From: Saccharum officinarum
Taxonomy: Eukaryota; Streptophyta; Magnoliopsida; Poales; Poaceae
DNA: 64,000 nt
Direction: 5' to 3'
Assembly (NCBI GenBank): GCA_020631735.1
Contig: CM036223.1
Coordinates: 8,470,191-8,534,190 of the forward strand
Of this stretch, positions 1 to 12,925 are shown piece after piece. Numbering within the stretch: the stretch's first letter is position 1; each line of letters starts with the position of its first letter. Made by a program: the position numbers and the translations under genes. The notes under the pieces are model-generated. The model was not told the origin of the DNA, searched no databases, and was given only the letters and a program-made list of their open reading frames with translations.

Positions 1-355
1 AGCCGCTGCCACACCGCGCGGAGCCGTTCCGGGGCTCGCCGGCGACAATGAAAGGCACGCATCGACTATCGTCCACGCCTGGACGGAGGGTGGAGGGGCT
101 TGCCGGCCGCCGCCACATCGCACGGAGCCATTCCCGGACTCGCCCCGACAGTGGGAGGCGCGCACCGGCAAGTGATCGCACCAAGACGGAAGGGGGTTGT
201 CGGCCGCTGCCACACTGCGCGGAGCCGTTCCCGGACTCGCCCGTGACGGTGGGAGAGACGCACCAATCCGCATGTGCCGGCCGCCACCACACCGTGCGGA
301 GCCGTTACCGGACTTGCCCGTGACAGTGGGAGGCGCGCACCGGCAAGACACCCAC
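1..355. repeat. Degenerate GC-rich tandem repeat
   Basis: Four imperfect copies of a GC-rich unit lie head to tail. The shared landmark GAGCC(G/A)TT starts near 21, 124, 222 and 299, so the spacing is irregular (about 103, 98 and 77 bp). Each copy carries the order 'CCGCCACA...GGAGCCGTT..CGGACT.GCCC...GTGGGAG'. Several open frames cross it on both strands, but they are by-products of base composition and show no recognisable domain. The repeat may continue to the left of the window. Confidence 0.6.
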
Positions 356-616
356 GAGCATGCAGCCCTGCCGTTGGCAAGCCCAGACTGCGGATCCAGG
401 CCCCCATGAGAAGATCTGCACTAGCGCCACCCTACGCCACCGCCGACAACGGAAGCCATGCGCCATGGACAACAGGGAGAGAGGAAAGAGGTGGAAGAAA
501 GAGGAGAATGGGGTGTGAAGGGAGTGCAAGTGGCCACCAGCAGCCGAGGCTGAGCATTGGTGGGGAGTTTCTGTGGCTGGCGGCAACAGGCGAGTGGCGA
601 CGCGGGCTCAAAACTA

Positions 617-690
617 GAGTCTTCGAGGACTTGAACTTGGGACCTCGTACATCAGAAATATAGATCTTTACCACTGAACTAGGGAGACAA
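617..690 (-). repeat. tRNA-like module (possible SINE head)
   Basis: Read on the minus strand, this stretch has a Pol III box-A-like motif TAGTTCAGTGG (complement of 671-681). It is followed at tRNA-like spacing by a box-B-like motif AAGTTCAAGTC (near 629-639). The stems pair poorly, so it is not a functional tRNA. A tRNA-derived SINE head or an old tRNA fossil fits. No poly(A)/poly(T) tail or target duplication was identified. Confidence 0.35.
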
Positions 691-3600
691 TTGTGTACTA
701 TTGTTTTTTTCGGGAGAAAGTATATGCATCTACTACGACTAAGCATATATGTTCTTACGCAAACAAACACAATTGTATGTACTTGCAATCTGGAAAGGTC
801 TCTTGCTATCATGCACTCAATAATATTGTTGGATAAATTTTTCCGGGGTCCTTCCATCTCCCCCACGTTCGGAGACACATGTTCAGAGACATGATCTCAA
901 GATGATTTTGAAGAAAGAGCGTTTCAGTGGTCCTTCACTCCCTCCTAGACCTTATATAGGACAGCCTGTTCGTGCACGCATGGCGGAGCTTCATCTCAAA
1001 ACCAATTAGAACACGTGATCATCAGCCTCCAAGTCTCCTATGCCCATATGAGTTAGGAAAGAAATGGTTCGGAGTGCAACTCTAAGACAGGTTGGAAGGC
1101 ATGGTACCATTTACCATTATTGGATTATCTTTGAGCTATAAGTCATCTAATTGACCATGCAACAAGATATTGACATCTTTACTACTCGTACCTTATTGGA
1201 AAAATTGACTATGGACCGCTTTGGTACAGTGTTTATTTTGGAAAACGTACAATTTGGACTATATTATAGCGTAGTTTATTTAATTTAGCTAAGTTTTGAC
1301 TACTTATATACAGGAGTGTATATTAATTAATTTGTGGCATAGTAGCATTGCAAGCGAGACAAGGACGATTTGGCGCTCTAGGTAGGTCGTCAGGCACTTC
1401 CACATATATATAATCACGCTGGTCAGCTAGTTCCTTGATTGGAGGAAATTAAATAATGTAATTATGACACCTTTGTACGCTATATATTTTTTATATTATA
1501 TGGTGTCTATACATACATACATGAAAAGAATGTGCAGTGCTTAACCACTAAGCCTGCTTCATGCTTTAATTTCTTGCCCTGCATCTGTCATGTGCGCAAA
1601 ATACTTAGTGTGTTTAGCAACTATGTGATGAAAAGGGTATGAGAATTAATTTTGTGAGAGTTGATGAAGGGAATCAAGATAGCAACTTGTTTTTTTAGCG
1701 TCCATCTCTTGTTTGGTCCATGTATGGAAATAAGAAAGTGGGTTTAATAGCTAGAGAACTCATATCGCCTGTTTAGTGTGTGGGTTTTTTACTATAAAAT
1801 TATATGATAAGATATATAGTGAGAATGAATTACCATCCCTCTCCTTGGGAGGTGATCGGTGGAGTTCGCCCTCTAAACTCTCATTTCCTCCCTGCTTAAA
1901 TATTCTCACTCCCACAAAACAAGCACAAGATTTCTAGACTCCTACATCTAAAACTCATTTCCTCCTTTCACCTACCCCGACTAAAAGAGCTGTTGTTAGT
2001 GTTTTTAAGTGCACGGTACTCAGTCTTAGCTTATTTCTTATACCGACATGGTTTGCAATTGTAGAGATAGATAGGATTCCAATAACGTACGGCCTGATGG
2101 ATGGATGGACGAGTGATTGAAATGTACGTGTGTCGGGAGACGTACAACATCCTAATCCTTATAATTAATCTTCTAATGATTGCACGGATGCACGGAACAC
2201 GTACATCTCCTATATACTCCAACGTTTTACTTTCACACATGCCAGCAGGAGTGGTACAAACTATCGCTGCTCACGAGCATGCTTTTTTTTTTATCTTTAC
2301 TTTATTATAAGTACTAGTTGATTACAGTAAACATTACTTTGCTTTAAGGAATAATTTTTGCCACCTGTAAACACGTCATCCTTTCTTGTTTAATTTTTTT
2401 TGGGTGCAAACCCCTCCAGTTTCGTTATTAAAAAAAAGAAATTCAGGAGATCAAAATGTCGATCAAAAGAGACGTGGTGAGATGATAATACAGTTGGCCT
2501 GCAAGCTCGACCGATGTTGAATTTGGCCTAGACAGTGACTACTCTGGTCTATTGGACCGGAATCCTGAATAACGGATGGATGGGCTTTAATCTACAAAGC
2601 TTTGGGCTTGCCCGTCACGATGGACCAATACTTCCGGGCCCAGTTTGTCGAATCTTTCCAAAAGTTGTTTCTTGTACACATTTTTCATCATCGAGTTAAG
2701 AAAAATGAGAGAACATTCACCGGCGGTAACTAAGCTTGTTTGTTCATGGTGCCACTTAGATTCCACGAAAAAACAACTTAAACATTAGGTCTCTAAACAT
2801 ACAAAGTGGTTTTAATCAAGGTTGAAACCATTTTTATACATCTTCTTTCTCTCTCTTGTAGCTTAAGTTCGTCATGGAGGATTGCTTAGTCACTTATCGT
2901 CCCAAAACCGCACCTAGGTTTCACTATTTGCTCTGAAAGCACCTATGTTCAAAAGATTGGCCTAATCTTCATCAATCGTAATTAAAACAAATGAGAATTC
3001 CTGTTCCTTTTGTATTTATGATAAAGTTTTATTACCCAATTATTATTTGTTTCGTGATAATTGTCACAGCACCCAATCCTCAATGTCTCATTGGTTACGC
3101 GATACACCAAAATATCTATGCTCGAGATATTTTATTTATTTATTTATTTATTTTTTGTCTTGAAAGGAGCCTGGCTTGGCCTGACTCCTTATATTTTACT
3201 GCCATAGCAAAGCCTTTGGCCGGCTCATCTCGGCTGGCTATGCCATTGACCTGACTCCTTTGTTGGTCTCTATATATAATTTTCCTCTTTAGCTAGCTAT
3301 ATATATGCTGGAGAGAGTACTCCTACTCCTACTCCTATGTTGCTGGTCGTAAGCATGTGAAAACAATTCCCGCAATGGTAAAATTTCATTTCAAGGAGGA
3401 ACAAATTAACCCGACACGTACGTACGATTAAGTCATTTCCATATCCATGTCTTTTCCACCCTTTTTCTTTTCCGTGCTACTAATCCAAGCCTAGAACAGT
3501 CAGAAGATCTTTCTTTGCTTTGTTTTGTTATCATTATAATATTATTATAATACTATTACTATACAGGAGGGAGAAAAAGCATGGCTGGAAAAAAAAAGAA

Positions 3601-4175
3601 GGCATGAGAGGACGTGAGTGGCGGAGCAGTTGGACGACGCCTCGAGATGCACGCGGCGCTGCTAAGAAAAAGTCGCCCCCCTCCTCTTTTTAACCCACTG
3701 TCACTAAGTTGTTACCGCTGTTAATCCATCCATCCAACCCATGCAGAGGGATAGGGTGTTCGTGTTAACGTCAGTCACGTGGTGGCGGCTCTCCGGGTCC
3801 AGTGGCCACGCGACAGCACGCACGCACGCGCTGCAGCCGGCCGGCCTCCTGCCTGCCTGCCTGCACCACGTACTCATCATCACTGCTCCTTTCCCTTCAC
3901 AGATTTCCTATTTTCTCGATGGATGTGTTTAATTTTCAAATTTGGAGTGTCAAATTTTACTATAGCATTTCGTTTGTATTTGGTAATAATTATCTAACCG
4001 TTGACTAACTAGGCTCAAAACGTTCGTCTCGCAAAGTACAATAAAATTGTGCAATTAGTTTTTGATTTTATCTACATTTAATACTCCATACATGTATCAC
4101 AAGTTTGATGTGACGAGGAATCTTCTTTTTGCACAGTGCATTTTTCAAGCAACTATATATATATATATATATATA
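691..4175. other. Intergenic, no gene recognised
   Basis: This is AT-rich non-coding DNA. All open frames are short (under 90 codons), without domains and without codon structure. There are homopolymer and simple AT tracts, including (AT)n at 4154-4175. No bounded transposable element could be delimited here. Confidence 0.6.
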
Positions 4176-4743
4176 CTCCCTCCATATAGGAAAAAAATGA
4201 CGTTTAGGACAACATTTAACATACCAAGGAGTGATTAATTAGGGTAGAGTTTTCCCTGTCTGCCCCTATTAAATAACGCTGCGGGTGCATTACATACAAG
4301 AAAGTTTTCTAGTTCAGATGGTTAGTGCATCCAGGTGTGAGTCTGGTGATCCAGGTTCAAATCCTGGCGGCCAAAACAGCTTTTTTACTGCATGCTTCTT
4401 TATTTTGCATGGCCCTATTTTTGGCATGCGTGGCACGCGCTGATTTCGATTTTTTCAGCCTGGAGCGCAGAGCAGGCTGCATGGCGCGTTTTTGCTTGCT
4501 CGTTTTTTTATTTTTTCGGCCTGGCGCTCGTAGCATGGCACCCGTAGCATGGCGTGAACGGCGAGCGGGCGGCACAGATGAGAATCGAGGCGAGTAACTG
4601 CACGACGCGGAGTAACTGCGCGTGCGACAATCGAAGAAGCAGGGGCAAACAAGTCCAGATCACCGGCTGTGGCTCCAGGACGTCGTTTTTTCCACAAACT
4701 ATCGAAGGGGCCAGAACGACGTTTATTTTTTACATGGAGGGAG
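4176..4743. mobile_element. Stowaway/mariner-type MITE, 568 bp
   Basis: The ends are inverted: left CTCCCTCCAT...AATGACGTTT (from 4176) and right ACGTTTATTTTTTACATGGAGGGAG (to 4743). Both ends are flanked by TA (4174-4175 and 4744-4745), the target duplication expected of Tc1/mariner. The CTCCCTCC terminus is typical of grass Stowaway/mariner MITEs. No transposase is present, so it is non-autonomous. It is longer than most Stowaways and contains an internal tRNA-like module (4303-4373) and two runs of 'GGCATG..TGGC' type repeats. Confidence 0.8.
4303..4373 (+). repeat. tRNA-like sequence inside the MITE
   Basis: Box A TAGTTCAGATGG is at 4310-4321. Box B GGTTCAAATCC is at 4354-4364, inside a perfect 5-bp T-arm stem CCAGG/CCTGG. 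The anticodon arm is weak and the acceptor stem does not pair, so a working tRNA is unlikely. It is better read as a tRNA-derived promoter cassette or fossil carried in the MITE. Confidence 0.5.
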
Positions 4744-4863
4744 TATATATATCCTTTTGACCTTTTTTTTTTTGAAATGGAACTCAAATTTCCATTCCTG
4801 TGTTCTAAATTGTCCTAGTTAAAAAGACCGCTATATGTACTATACTCACCACCTCTGTATAAG

Positions 4864-5036
4864 AGCCTGTTTGGTGTGGTTTTGGCTTCGATCCTGACAA
4901 CAGTTTCCGCAGAAGAGCCAAAGCCATACAACCGTTTCGATTGTACAGGAGAGGAGGAGCTACAATTTAAAGCTCCTGCCTTGGCCTCCGATTTCAACGG
5001 AGAAATACCTGGATAAGGAACCATGCCAAATAGACA
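4864..5036. mobile_element. Possible hAT-like MITE
   Basis: The left edge reads GAGCCTGTTTGGTGTGG. The right edge is an imperfect inverted partner (ACCATGCCAAATAGACA). The 'GCCTGTTTGG' terminus is common among grass hAT-like MITEs. No clear 8-bp duplication was found, so the boundaries are approximate. Confidence 0.35.
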
Positions 5037-6287
5037 TTTTTTTTTCTTGACGGTCTCACTTTTACCTAATCCACTTTCATTCCGTAGCCCCCTTTAGGAC
5101 GTGATTTTTTAATAGAAAATAGTGCAATTTTACAAGGGAAGCACATAGATAATTTCATAAAAAAAGACTCCGTGCTCCAAAAAGGTATCTTCAGTATCGT
5201 GGGTTCCCTTGCCATGCTAAAGTTATTTATGATCTTTCATGGCATCACTCACACACGACCCTGTTCTGCTGCACTACTTTAGTGCAGTACTTTTCAGTGA
5301 ACGAATAATATTTTTTTCTCTCGCAACAAATCAGTATAAGCATCAGAATAAGTCAAATTTCAGCGAAGCGAACAGCTCAATCTCATCCTTTGCACTGTGC
5401 AGGCATGCAAATCTTATCTCAGCTCAGCCCGGGCTCTATATTGCAATATGCACAACTCTGCCTTTAATCCTCTGCAGTAAAGAGGAAGAAGAATCTACGC
5501 CACCTGAATGAAGAAAAAGAAAAGCAAGCCAGATTGCACTTTTGGTTTGGATAACGGAAACCGACCGCTCCCAAAAAAATAGTTCCTCTTTCATTCAATC
5601 ACCAAAGCAGGAAGCATCATATGCATTTCTACAGACACCAAGTTTCCATTATAATATACGGAGTATGTATACTAGGACTGCTACCATCACCAAGTTTCCA
5701 TTTCTAAACAAGTACACAGTAAACAACAAAAATGGCTTTGGCATCTCTCAATCTCTCTCTAGAGCAGCGATGACTGTGCCGTGGGACAACAAAACCCTAG
5801 AGGACCCAAAGCCCTCGGAGAGATCCGGGCCGTCCACCCCCGGATCCAACGGCGCACCTCGCTCCGGCCGTTGTACTTAACCGAGCCGCAACCGGCCTCT
5901 GACTGATTTCTTCTCCAGTCTCTACGCTCTACTCTTCTTCCCCCACACTACCCCAGCACGCCACTGCTCACACACGCCCCCACTCGGAGGTGGAGTGGAG
6001 CTCCAATCCAATCCATCCCAAATCCGCCGAATTCGGACGCCGCTCACCCCCCCGCAGATGGACGCCGTGCCCCCGATTCGCCCGCTCTGAGCAGCCGAAC
6101 CCGGTTCCAGCCGCCGCCTCGTCTCATTCCGGCGATAACCTTCCGCTGAAAGATTCAGGCGCCGTGCTTCCGGCCGCCGGAGCGCGGTAATGGCGGGGTT
6201 CTAGCGCGGCGGACTTAAAGATCTAGCCTTTTTGTTTTTACCTTTTTCTCTTTTGCTGGCTGCTACTCCCTCACACCCCCCGCGGCG
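5037..6287 (+). promoter_or_regulatory. Promoter region and 5' leader of the Pumilio gene
   Basis: The sequence shifts from AT-rich to GC- and CT-rich at about 5800, as is usual for grass housekeeping promoters. Transcription probably starts around 5880-5950, in the CT-rich tract 'CTTCTTCCCCC' (inference). The leader holds two short upstream ATG frames: 6058-6090 (10 codons) and 6190-6204 (4 codons). Both end before the main start at 6288. No clear TATA box was seen. Confidence 0.5.
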
Positions 6288-9200
6288 ATGGTGACCGAGA
6301 TGGCGGCGCGCGGCGGCGAGGCGGCGTTCGGGGCAGCGGAGGCTGACCGCGGCGACTTCGAGGTCTTCCGCAGCGGCTCCGCGCCGCCCACCGTCGAGGG
6401 CGCCCTGGGCGCCGCTGCCGCCGCCGGCGGCGGCGGCCTGCTGGTGGACGACGAACTGCGCTCCGACCCGGCGTATCAGAGCTATTACTACTCCAATGCG
6501 CACCTCAACCCGCGCCTCCCGCCGCCGCTCCTCTCCAAGGAGGACTGGCGATCCTCGCACCACCGCCTCCGCTCGTCTGCGGGCTTCGGCGGGATCGGGG
6601 ACGGCAGGTGGCAGCAGCAGCAGGCGGCGGCTGCCGAAGGGACGGTCGGCCTGCCCGGGATCGATCTTGGTCGCCAGAGGAGCTTCTCCACCGTCTTTCA
6701 GGTTGAAAGATCGAATCTTTCCTCCCCTTCTTTCATTCTGTGCTAATATATATGTGTTTTGAGAAAGCCTTTGACCTTGTACTAGTTGCTTCTGTTTTTG
6801 ACTGATGAGTGATGATAAGTCTGAGTTCACTCCACTTATAGTGGAGTATCTATATATCTAGCGTTGAAGTATCCTAGATTTGCTATGTTTGGCATATATT
6901 GGGTATCCTGTTGTTGTGCGCACTCTGTGCAGTATGAATGCGTGATTGCACTTTAGACCTGTGTGATGTCTTTGTCTTGCAGTTATGTGATCTGTTAGTT
7001 TGTTGGAGTCGTGCTTCTTCATGGATACGGATACGTAGAGAAATTTATTTACACGAAGATAGGGCACGCAAGTAACGTAAAAAAAAACGCCTTCTTACCC
7101 TATTTGACTTTGGAGGCCTAAGTAGTATTTTCAGCTGACTTTCCTGATTGTGACGTTAAACCGTTACTAGTGATGTTATGATGGAATAAACGTTACAATG
7201 GAATAAAGTAATCTACTTCCGGAGCAGTTCATGCGTTCTGGTTCTGAGAAATGTCTACTGGATCACGACAAACATTGTTCCATTTATGATGGAATAAACA
7301 TTACGATTGAATAAACTAATCTAGTTCCGGAGCAGTTCATGCTTTCTGGTTTTGAGAAATGTCTAATGGATCACGACAAACATTGTTCCATTTATGATGG
7401 AATAAACTAATCTAGTTCCGGAGCAGTTCATGCTTTCTGGTTTTGAGAAATGTCTAATGGATCACGACAAACATTGTTCCATTTGTGATGGAATAAACTA
7501 ATCTAGTTCCGGAGCAGTTCATGCTTTCTGGTTTTGAGAAATGTCTGATGGATCACGACAAACATTGTTCCATATTTTCACTTGCAAAATGCTTGGATGC
7601 ACCTCTATGACATTGTTACCTGTTGCTGTAGCCTATCCATTTCAACACATCTGTGCATCAGTGAGCCATATTCTGCATAAGTGCATAAAGAGAATCTTCT
7701 AAATTTTGTGGCTCCCTTTGCCGATCTTTATTTATTGATGATTGTGTATTGTAAAGTTCTTGAAATCCTGCATTAAGACTAGCATTTTTAATATTCCTTT
7801 TTTTCCTGGACTGCTGTTCATTCCGTCTGTTTTGTTTGATCTAACATCGGACTTGTACTTGTTGTAAATGGTGCAGGAGGACTCGTACCAGCGTGATATG
7901 GATAGGCAGACTGCCAGCCACAATAGTAATGACTTACTAGGTTCTTCTGGAATACAGTATGGTCTAAATCGTGGACCTGGAACTATTGGAGGCCTGCACT
8001 CTAGCAATAGTTTACGGAGCTTGGATGAAATTCAGAACAATGATCTGCCATCAAATGCATTTGCTTCTATTTTAGGGTCATCTCTTTCTAGAAGTGCATC
8101 TCCTGATCCTGAGCTTGTGAGGAGGGCCCCTAGTCCATCCCTGCCTCCAATTGGTGTCAAAGTTGGTAACACTGACAAGAAGATCAATGGTGGTTCCTCT
8201 TCTTTCCGTCGTAGTTCATCCGCAATCGGCGAATCTGATGATCTGGTGGCTACTTTATCTGGGATGAACTTATCATCTAGGGCAATGAGTGGGCAAACTA
8301 TGGACCAGTCTCAGCTCTATCAGGATGTTGATAATGTCCAGAAGTTCCTTTTTGATCGACAGGGTGACCAGACAAATAGCAATCAGCAGCACTACATGAG
8401 ACGTCCTGAGCACGGGCAATCTAACTTACCTGGTGGATATTCTGCCAATTTGGCCAATTCATCTACGATGAGGAACCAGATTAATGCTGGCAGTTTCACA
8501 TCTTTTGACAGTTTGTCTCTTGGATCTGGCTTTGCTTCCCCTAGGATTGGTTCTAGATCCCCTGGAGGGACTGTATCTTCTCGACAAAATTTAGCTAGTA
8601 TGTCTAACATGCTAAACTATAATGGAATTGGAAGTCCAACTGCATCACCTTCTCTTCAGACCTCTATTGATCCAGCGTATATCCAGTACCTTGCTCAACT
8701 TGCAGCTACCTGTGATGATCCTCTAATGGACAGGGGCCATCTGGGAAATTCTTACATGGACTTACTTGGTACTCAGAAAGCTAACCTTGGCCCTTTACTC
8801 CAGTCACAAAAGCAATATGGTTACTATGGCAATCTTGGATTTAACCTTGGATATGCTGGAAGTCCATTGACAAGTCCTGTTCTTCCCTCTTCACCTATTG
8901 CGCCAGGCAGTCCACTTAGGCATGGTGAGCGCAACATGCGCTTTCCATCAGGCATGAGAAACTTTGGTAATTCCTTTGGTTCATGGAATTCAGGCATGGG
9001 TGGAAAGATGGATGCCAATTTGATGCCCTCGCTTCTGGAGGAGTTCAAGAGCAACAAAAGTAAATCATATGAGCTCTCGGAAATAGCTGGCCATGTTGTT
9101 GAGTTTAGGTACACTTCTTTCTTGATGTTTTTCTATAATCACGATAATGTTGTAACATGCAAATTACCCTACTAATTTTTTGAATATTCTGTAGTGCTGA

Positions 9201-12200
9201 TCAATATGGGAGTCGGTTCATACAACAGAAGCTAGAGACAGCCAGTACTGAAGAAAAGGACATGGTTTTTTCAGAAATCATGCCTCAAGCTCTCACATTG
9301 ATGACTGATGTATTTGGAAATTATGTTGTTCAAAAGGTAGGAGTATGGAAATGCTGCTCAGATATCTGTTTGTGATTGTAGCTGTCTTATACCTTTTATA
9401 CCTTTTCTTAACTCAAAGCTCCGTTTTTTTCACAGTTTTTTGAGCATGGAAGCACTGCCCAGATAAAGGAATTGGCTGGTCAGCTTATTGGACGTGTCCT
9501 TGCTCTTAGTCTTCAGATGTATGGGTGCCGGGTTATACAGAAGGTGCTTGTCAATTGAAATATCTCCTCAACATATACAAATATATATCTTTTTAGTTTT
9601 CATGTCTATTCAATAAGTAGAGCTTTATTGTTTTTTTTAACTTGCAAGCGTGTTGATGGCTCCAATAATTTTACCTTGCATAATAATTCATACTATTGCT
9701 CCTGAGTGATCAGTCACTGGCTTACAGATTTGGTATACTGTTGGCCCATAGTTTTCTCCTATATGAGAAGTTTATGTTGGATAATTGTTGGCAGCCTTAA
9801 TTGCATACTTTTTATATGTGCTTATACAATTATTTAACCCTTGCAACTCTAGAATTTACATAATTGGCTGAAAGGTTGTAGCAAGTGATATTTTGTTTGA
9901 CGCTGTTGATGATATATGTGCAGGCTATAGAAGTTGTTGATTTGGATCTGCAGACTAAAATGGTTGCGGAGCTGGAGGGCCATGTCATGCGCTGTGTACG
10001 TGATCAAAATGGGAACCATGTTATACAGAAATGCATAGAATGCATTCCTCAGCATGCTATCGAGTTTATTGTCTCGACATTCTATGGTCAAGTTGTAATG
10101 CTATCCACTCATCCATATGGTTGTCGAGTTATTCAGGTATGCTAATTAAATGCTTCATTCTCATCCATTTAGAGGCTTACCTATTGTAATACTATAACTT
10201 ATATTATTATTATTATATCACCAATGCTACAGAGGGTTCTAGAGCATTGTGATGATCCTAAGACACAGCAAATAATGATGGATGAGATTCTCCAGTCTGT
10301 TTGCTTGCTAGCTCAGGACCAGTATGGCAACTATGTTGTTCAGGTCAGTGCCATGTTCAGTTTTGAAAGAGATACATGCCTGTACCTGTCTACCTGGTTT
10401 TGTGTTGGTGGACTGTGTTGTGCAGTAACATCTCTATGCTATTATGTTGATCTTAGTATGTTGTTTGCTTGATAACTAGTATCATTCAATACTGAAATGT
10501 GGATCATGGACCCCCTTCCCTCCTTCAATGAAATATAGGTAGACTTATTTTGTATCAGTGTTAGGTTATTTTGTTCTAACACACAACTCACTCTCAACCC
10601 ACCCCAACACGTGGAAAAAAACTATTTGGCTTTGCCACATGTGAAGATTGTGGACACAACCTGTACACAGAGTTACATGTCCAGGGCAACCAACCTTAAG
10701 AGCAACTTCTGGGAGCCACACCATATGCAGCGGTATGCCACACCAAAATTTTCACATAATTTGGTAAAATCTATTTAGCAATTTGGTAAACAACCATAAA
10801 ATTTGTCTTGTAATTCTGTATACAAGTACTAAATAACATAATATGTCTTAAATTCAACAATTAAGTACACAATGCATGAATAATCAACAAATAAATCCTT
10901 AATTACTACTTCCTACATCTACGGGCTAGATCAATCAATTGAACTGATATGAGGATCTATTGATATAGTTAGTAACTACTGTCACAGTAAGTCTGTAACA
11001 TACATTGGGCTTGGCCTTGGGGAGTTCAGACTTGGCTCTGCAGTACTGCTGCCTCTCCCATGTGGCCATGTGTCGTGCTGCTGCGTGGAGCAGGAAGCAA
11101 CAAGAGAGGCGAGGTGCTGATGCCTGGCAGCCTGACCTACTACTGCTAAATGGCCTCACTCAAACCAGGAGAGACTTTAGGGTTTGGTTGAATGGGCAAA
11201 GAGGAGGCCGAAGGAGAAGTGGGTGCTGGGAATTCAAAAGGCGTGGTGCGATGACAGAGTTGCAGAGGTCACCACGGGCGGTCCTCAGCTTTACCACTTG
11301 GGGCTCCGGTGCGGCAGCACCCAGTCGCCTTATTGGTCAGTAATGGGAGTCAGATACTCATGGAACTTGTTAGGCTGGGCTTTGGGTATGCCACACCATC
11401 CCCTTGTAGCCCACTGGGTCTGCCCCTATCATAGCGCGCACTCATTTTCCGCACCTTGCAGGACCACCGTGACACCTGGTTTATAAATTGCATATTAGAG
11501 CTTGCAATCTCTTCCTGAAGAGACTAGCAAATATGTCTTCTCGTGTATGATTTCGAGGTGCAAGTGTGCAACCTTTATTCTAGTATACCCTTGATATTGC
11601 TAAATTGACAGTGCTTCTGTAATTCAGCTGTTAGTCAATTAATGTAAACTACGACATTGCATGTTACTTGCCACTATTTCTCTACAAACATGTGAACACT
11701 TAGGTTGGACACAAATTGAGTTTTGTGAACTCAATGTTGACATTCCATTGCTCAGAAGTCTTGTTCACATGCCCTAGGTGATTTACTTTTATGTTTTCTC
11801 TAGTTAATATGTAGGGAACTTGGTGGATTTTTGTGGTGATATGGTGCTACAAGTTATTTTTCTCCGCAGGTTACAAGTAAATAATGTCTTGGAGATAGGT
11901 AGTCTTTAACATTTATTTTGTTTGTAAATTGTGATTATGTACGTACTTCTGGGGATAATTGTATGGATATTATTTTGTAGGGGCAATAATGTAAGCATAA
12001 TGATTTTGTTATCAAAATTTGAAATGCTTGACTGGAGACATTCCAATGGGTTATTTTCCCCCTGCTGTAAGCAGTGCACATAATCTTGCTTTAGGATTTC
12101 ACATTGATTCAGAGTCAACTGTTGCACTTACAGTGTGGGCAGGTTTTATGGGATATACCATTACCGTATGCTTAGTCATGATTCTGAGATCTTTGGGATC

Positions 12201-12925
12201 TTCTTTGATTTATTTGTCTAGGTGTTTAGTTTCTTGATATTTTCTTACTAGTGACTTGCTGAACTCTACAGCATGTTCTGGAACATGGCAAACCCCATGA
12301 GAGATCGGCTATTATTGAGAAGCTAATTGGCCAAATTGTGCAAATGAGCCAGCAAAAGTTTGCCTCAAATGTCATCGAGAAGTGCTTAGCCTTTGGAAAT
12401 CCTGTAGAGCGTCAGGTTCTGATTGGTGAGATGCTTGGATCCACCAGTGAAAGCGAACCTCTTGAGGTATGGTGATCTTTCGATCTTTTCTTTTTCTTTA
12501 AAACTTTTTAAGCACAACTGGCCAAATGCTTGTTCACTCAATAACTGGCTAATGTGTCTTGAGGTCTTTACTGATAAAATATGGGTTGCATTGTGGTTGC
12601 GCTAGGTAATGATGAAAGACCAGTTTGCAAACTACGTGGTGCAGAAGGTGTTAGAAACTTGTGACGATCAGCAGAGAGAGATGATCCTAACAAGGATAAA
12701 GACACACCTGAACACCCTCAAGAAGTACACTTACGGGAAACACATAGTAGCCCGTGTAGAGAAGCTTGTTGCTGCTGGAGGTATATATACATGTTCTAAC
12801 TTCTTTTATGGCTCCAGGACTCGATATTGTGTGCCTGTCTGTGTTTAGGGGCTAATAATGATGTATGTGTTGTTGTGCTCACAGAGAAGCGCCTTGGGCT
12901 TCAACCAGCATGCACCGCTGCCTGA
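6288..12925 (+). CDS. APUM: Pumilio-family RNA-binding protein (nine exons)
   Basis: PUF proteins bind specific 3'-UTR elements and repress or destabilise mRNAs in the cytoplasm. Exons read from GT/AG sites: 6288-6701, 7877-9108, 9195-9336, 9436-9543, 9924-10136, 10233-10343, 12272-12466, 12606-12780, 12885-12925. They sum to 2631 bases, in frame, giving 876 residues. Residues 1-138 (exon 1) are Ala/Gly-rich. Exon 2 (139-548) is a Ser/Gly/Asn-rich NABP-like region typical of plant group-I Pumilios. The PUM homology domain spans about 520-865, with eight repeats. Recognition motifs in order are SRFIQ (555), NYVVQ (591), CRVIQ (627), NHVIQ (663), CRVIQ (699), NYVVQ (736), SNVIE (772) and NYVVQ (814), the canonical set. 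Many introns fall directly after the motif. A second ATG at 6300 has a good context (GAGATGG). No defect was seen; the protein is somewhat short for the group because of its N-terminus. Confidence 0.93.
7172..7577 (+). repeat. Tandem repeat in Pumilio intron 1 (four copies, 91-108 bp)
   Basis: The landmark GGAGCAGTTCATG recurs at about 7221, 7329, 7420 and 7511. The first spacing is 108 bp and the next two are exactly 91 bp. Each unit runs 'GATGGAATAAAC..TAATCTAGTTCCGGAGCAG...GATCACGACAAACATTGTTCCAT'. The last three copies are nearly identical, which implies recent expansion. It lies wholly in intron 1 (6702-7876) and should not change the protein. Confidence 0.85.
10344..12271 (+). other. 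Long Pumilio intron 6 (1,928 bp)
   Basis: This is much larger than introns 2-5. It holds a GC-richer block at about 10,980-11,470 unlike the AT-rich intron around it, probably an old insertion. The motif TATGCCACACC occurs near both ends of that block (10734 and 11388). I could not define inverted ends or a target duplication. No coding domain was seen. Confidence 0.4.

Noticed and set aside
48..663. Several overlapping open frames with Arg/Pro/Ala-rich products on both strands
   Set aside because: They follow from GC-rich tandem repetition, change frame between copies, and show no domain.
4325..4822. Open frames of 66-110 codons inside the MITE region
   Set aside because: They lie within a bounded non-autonomous transposon, overlap on both strands and have no recognisable motif.
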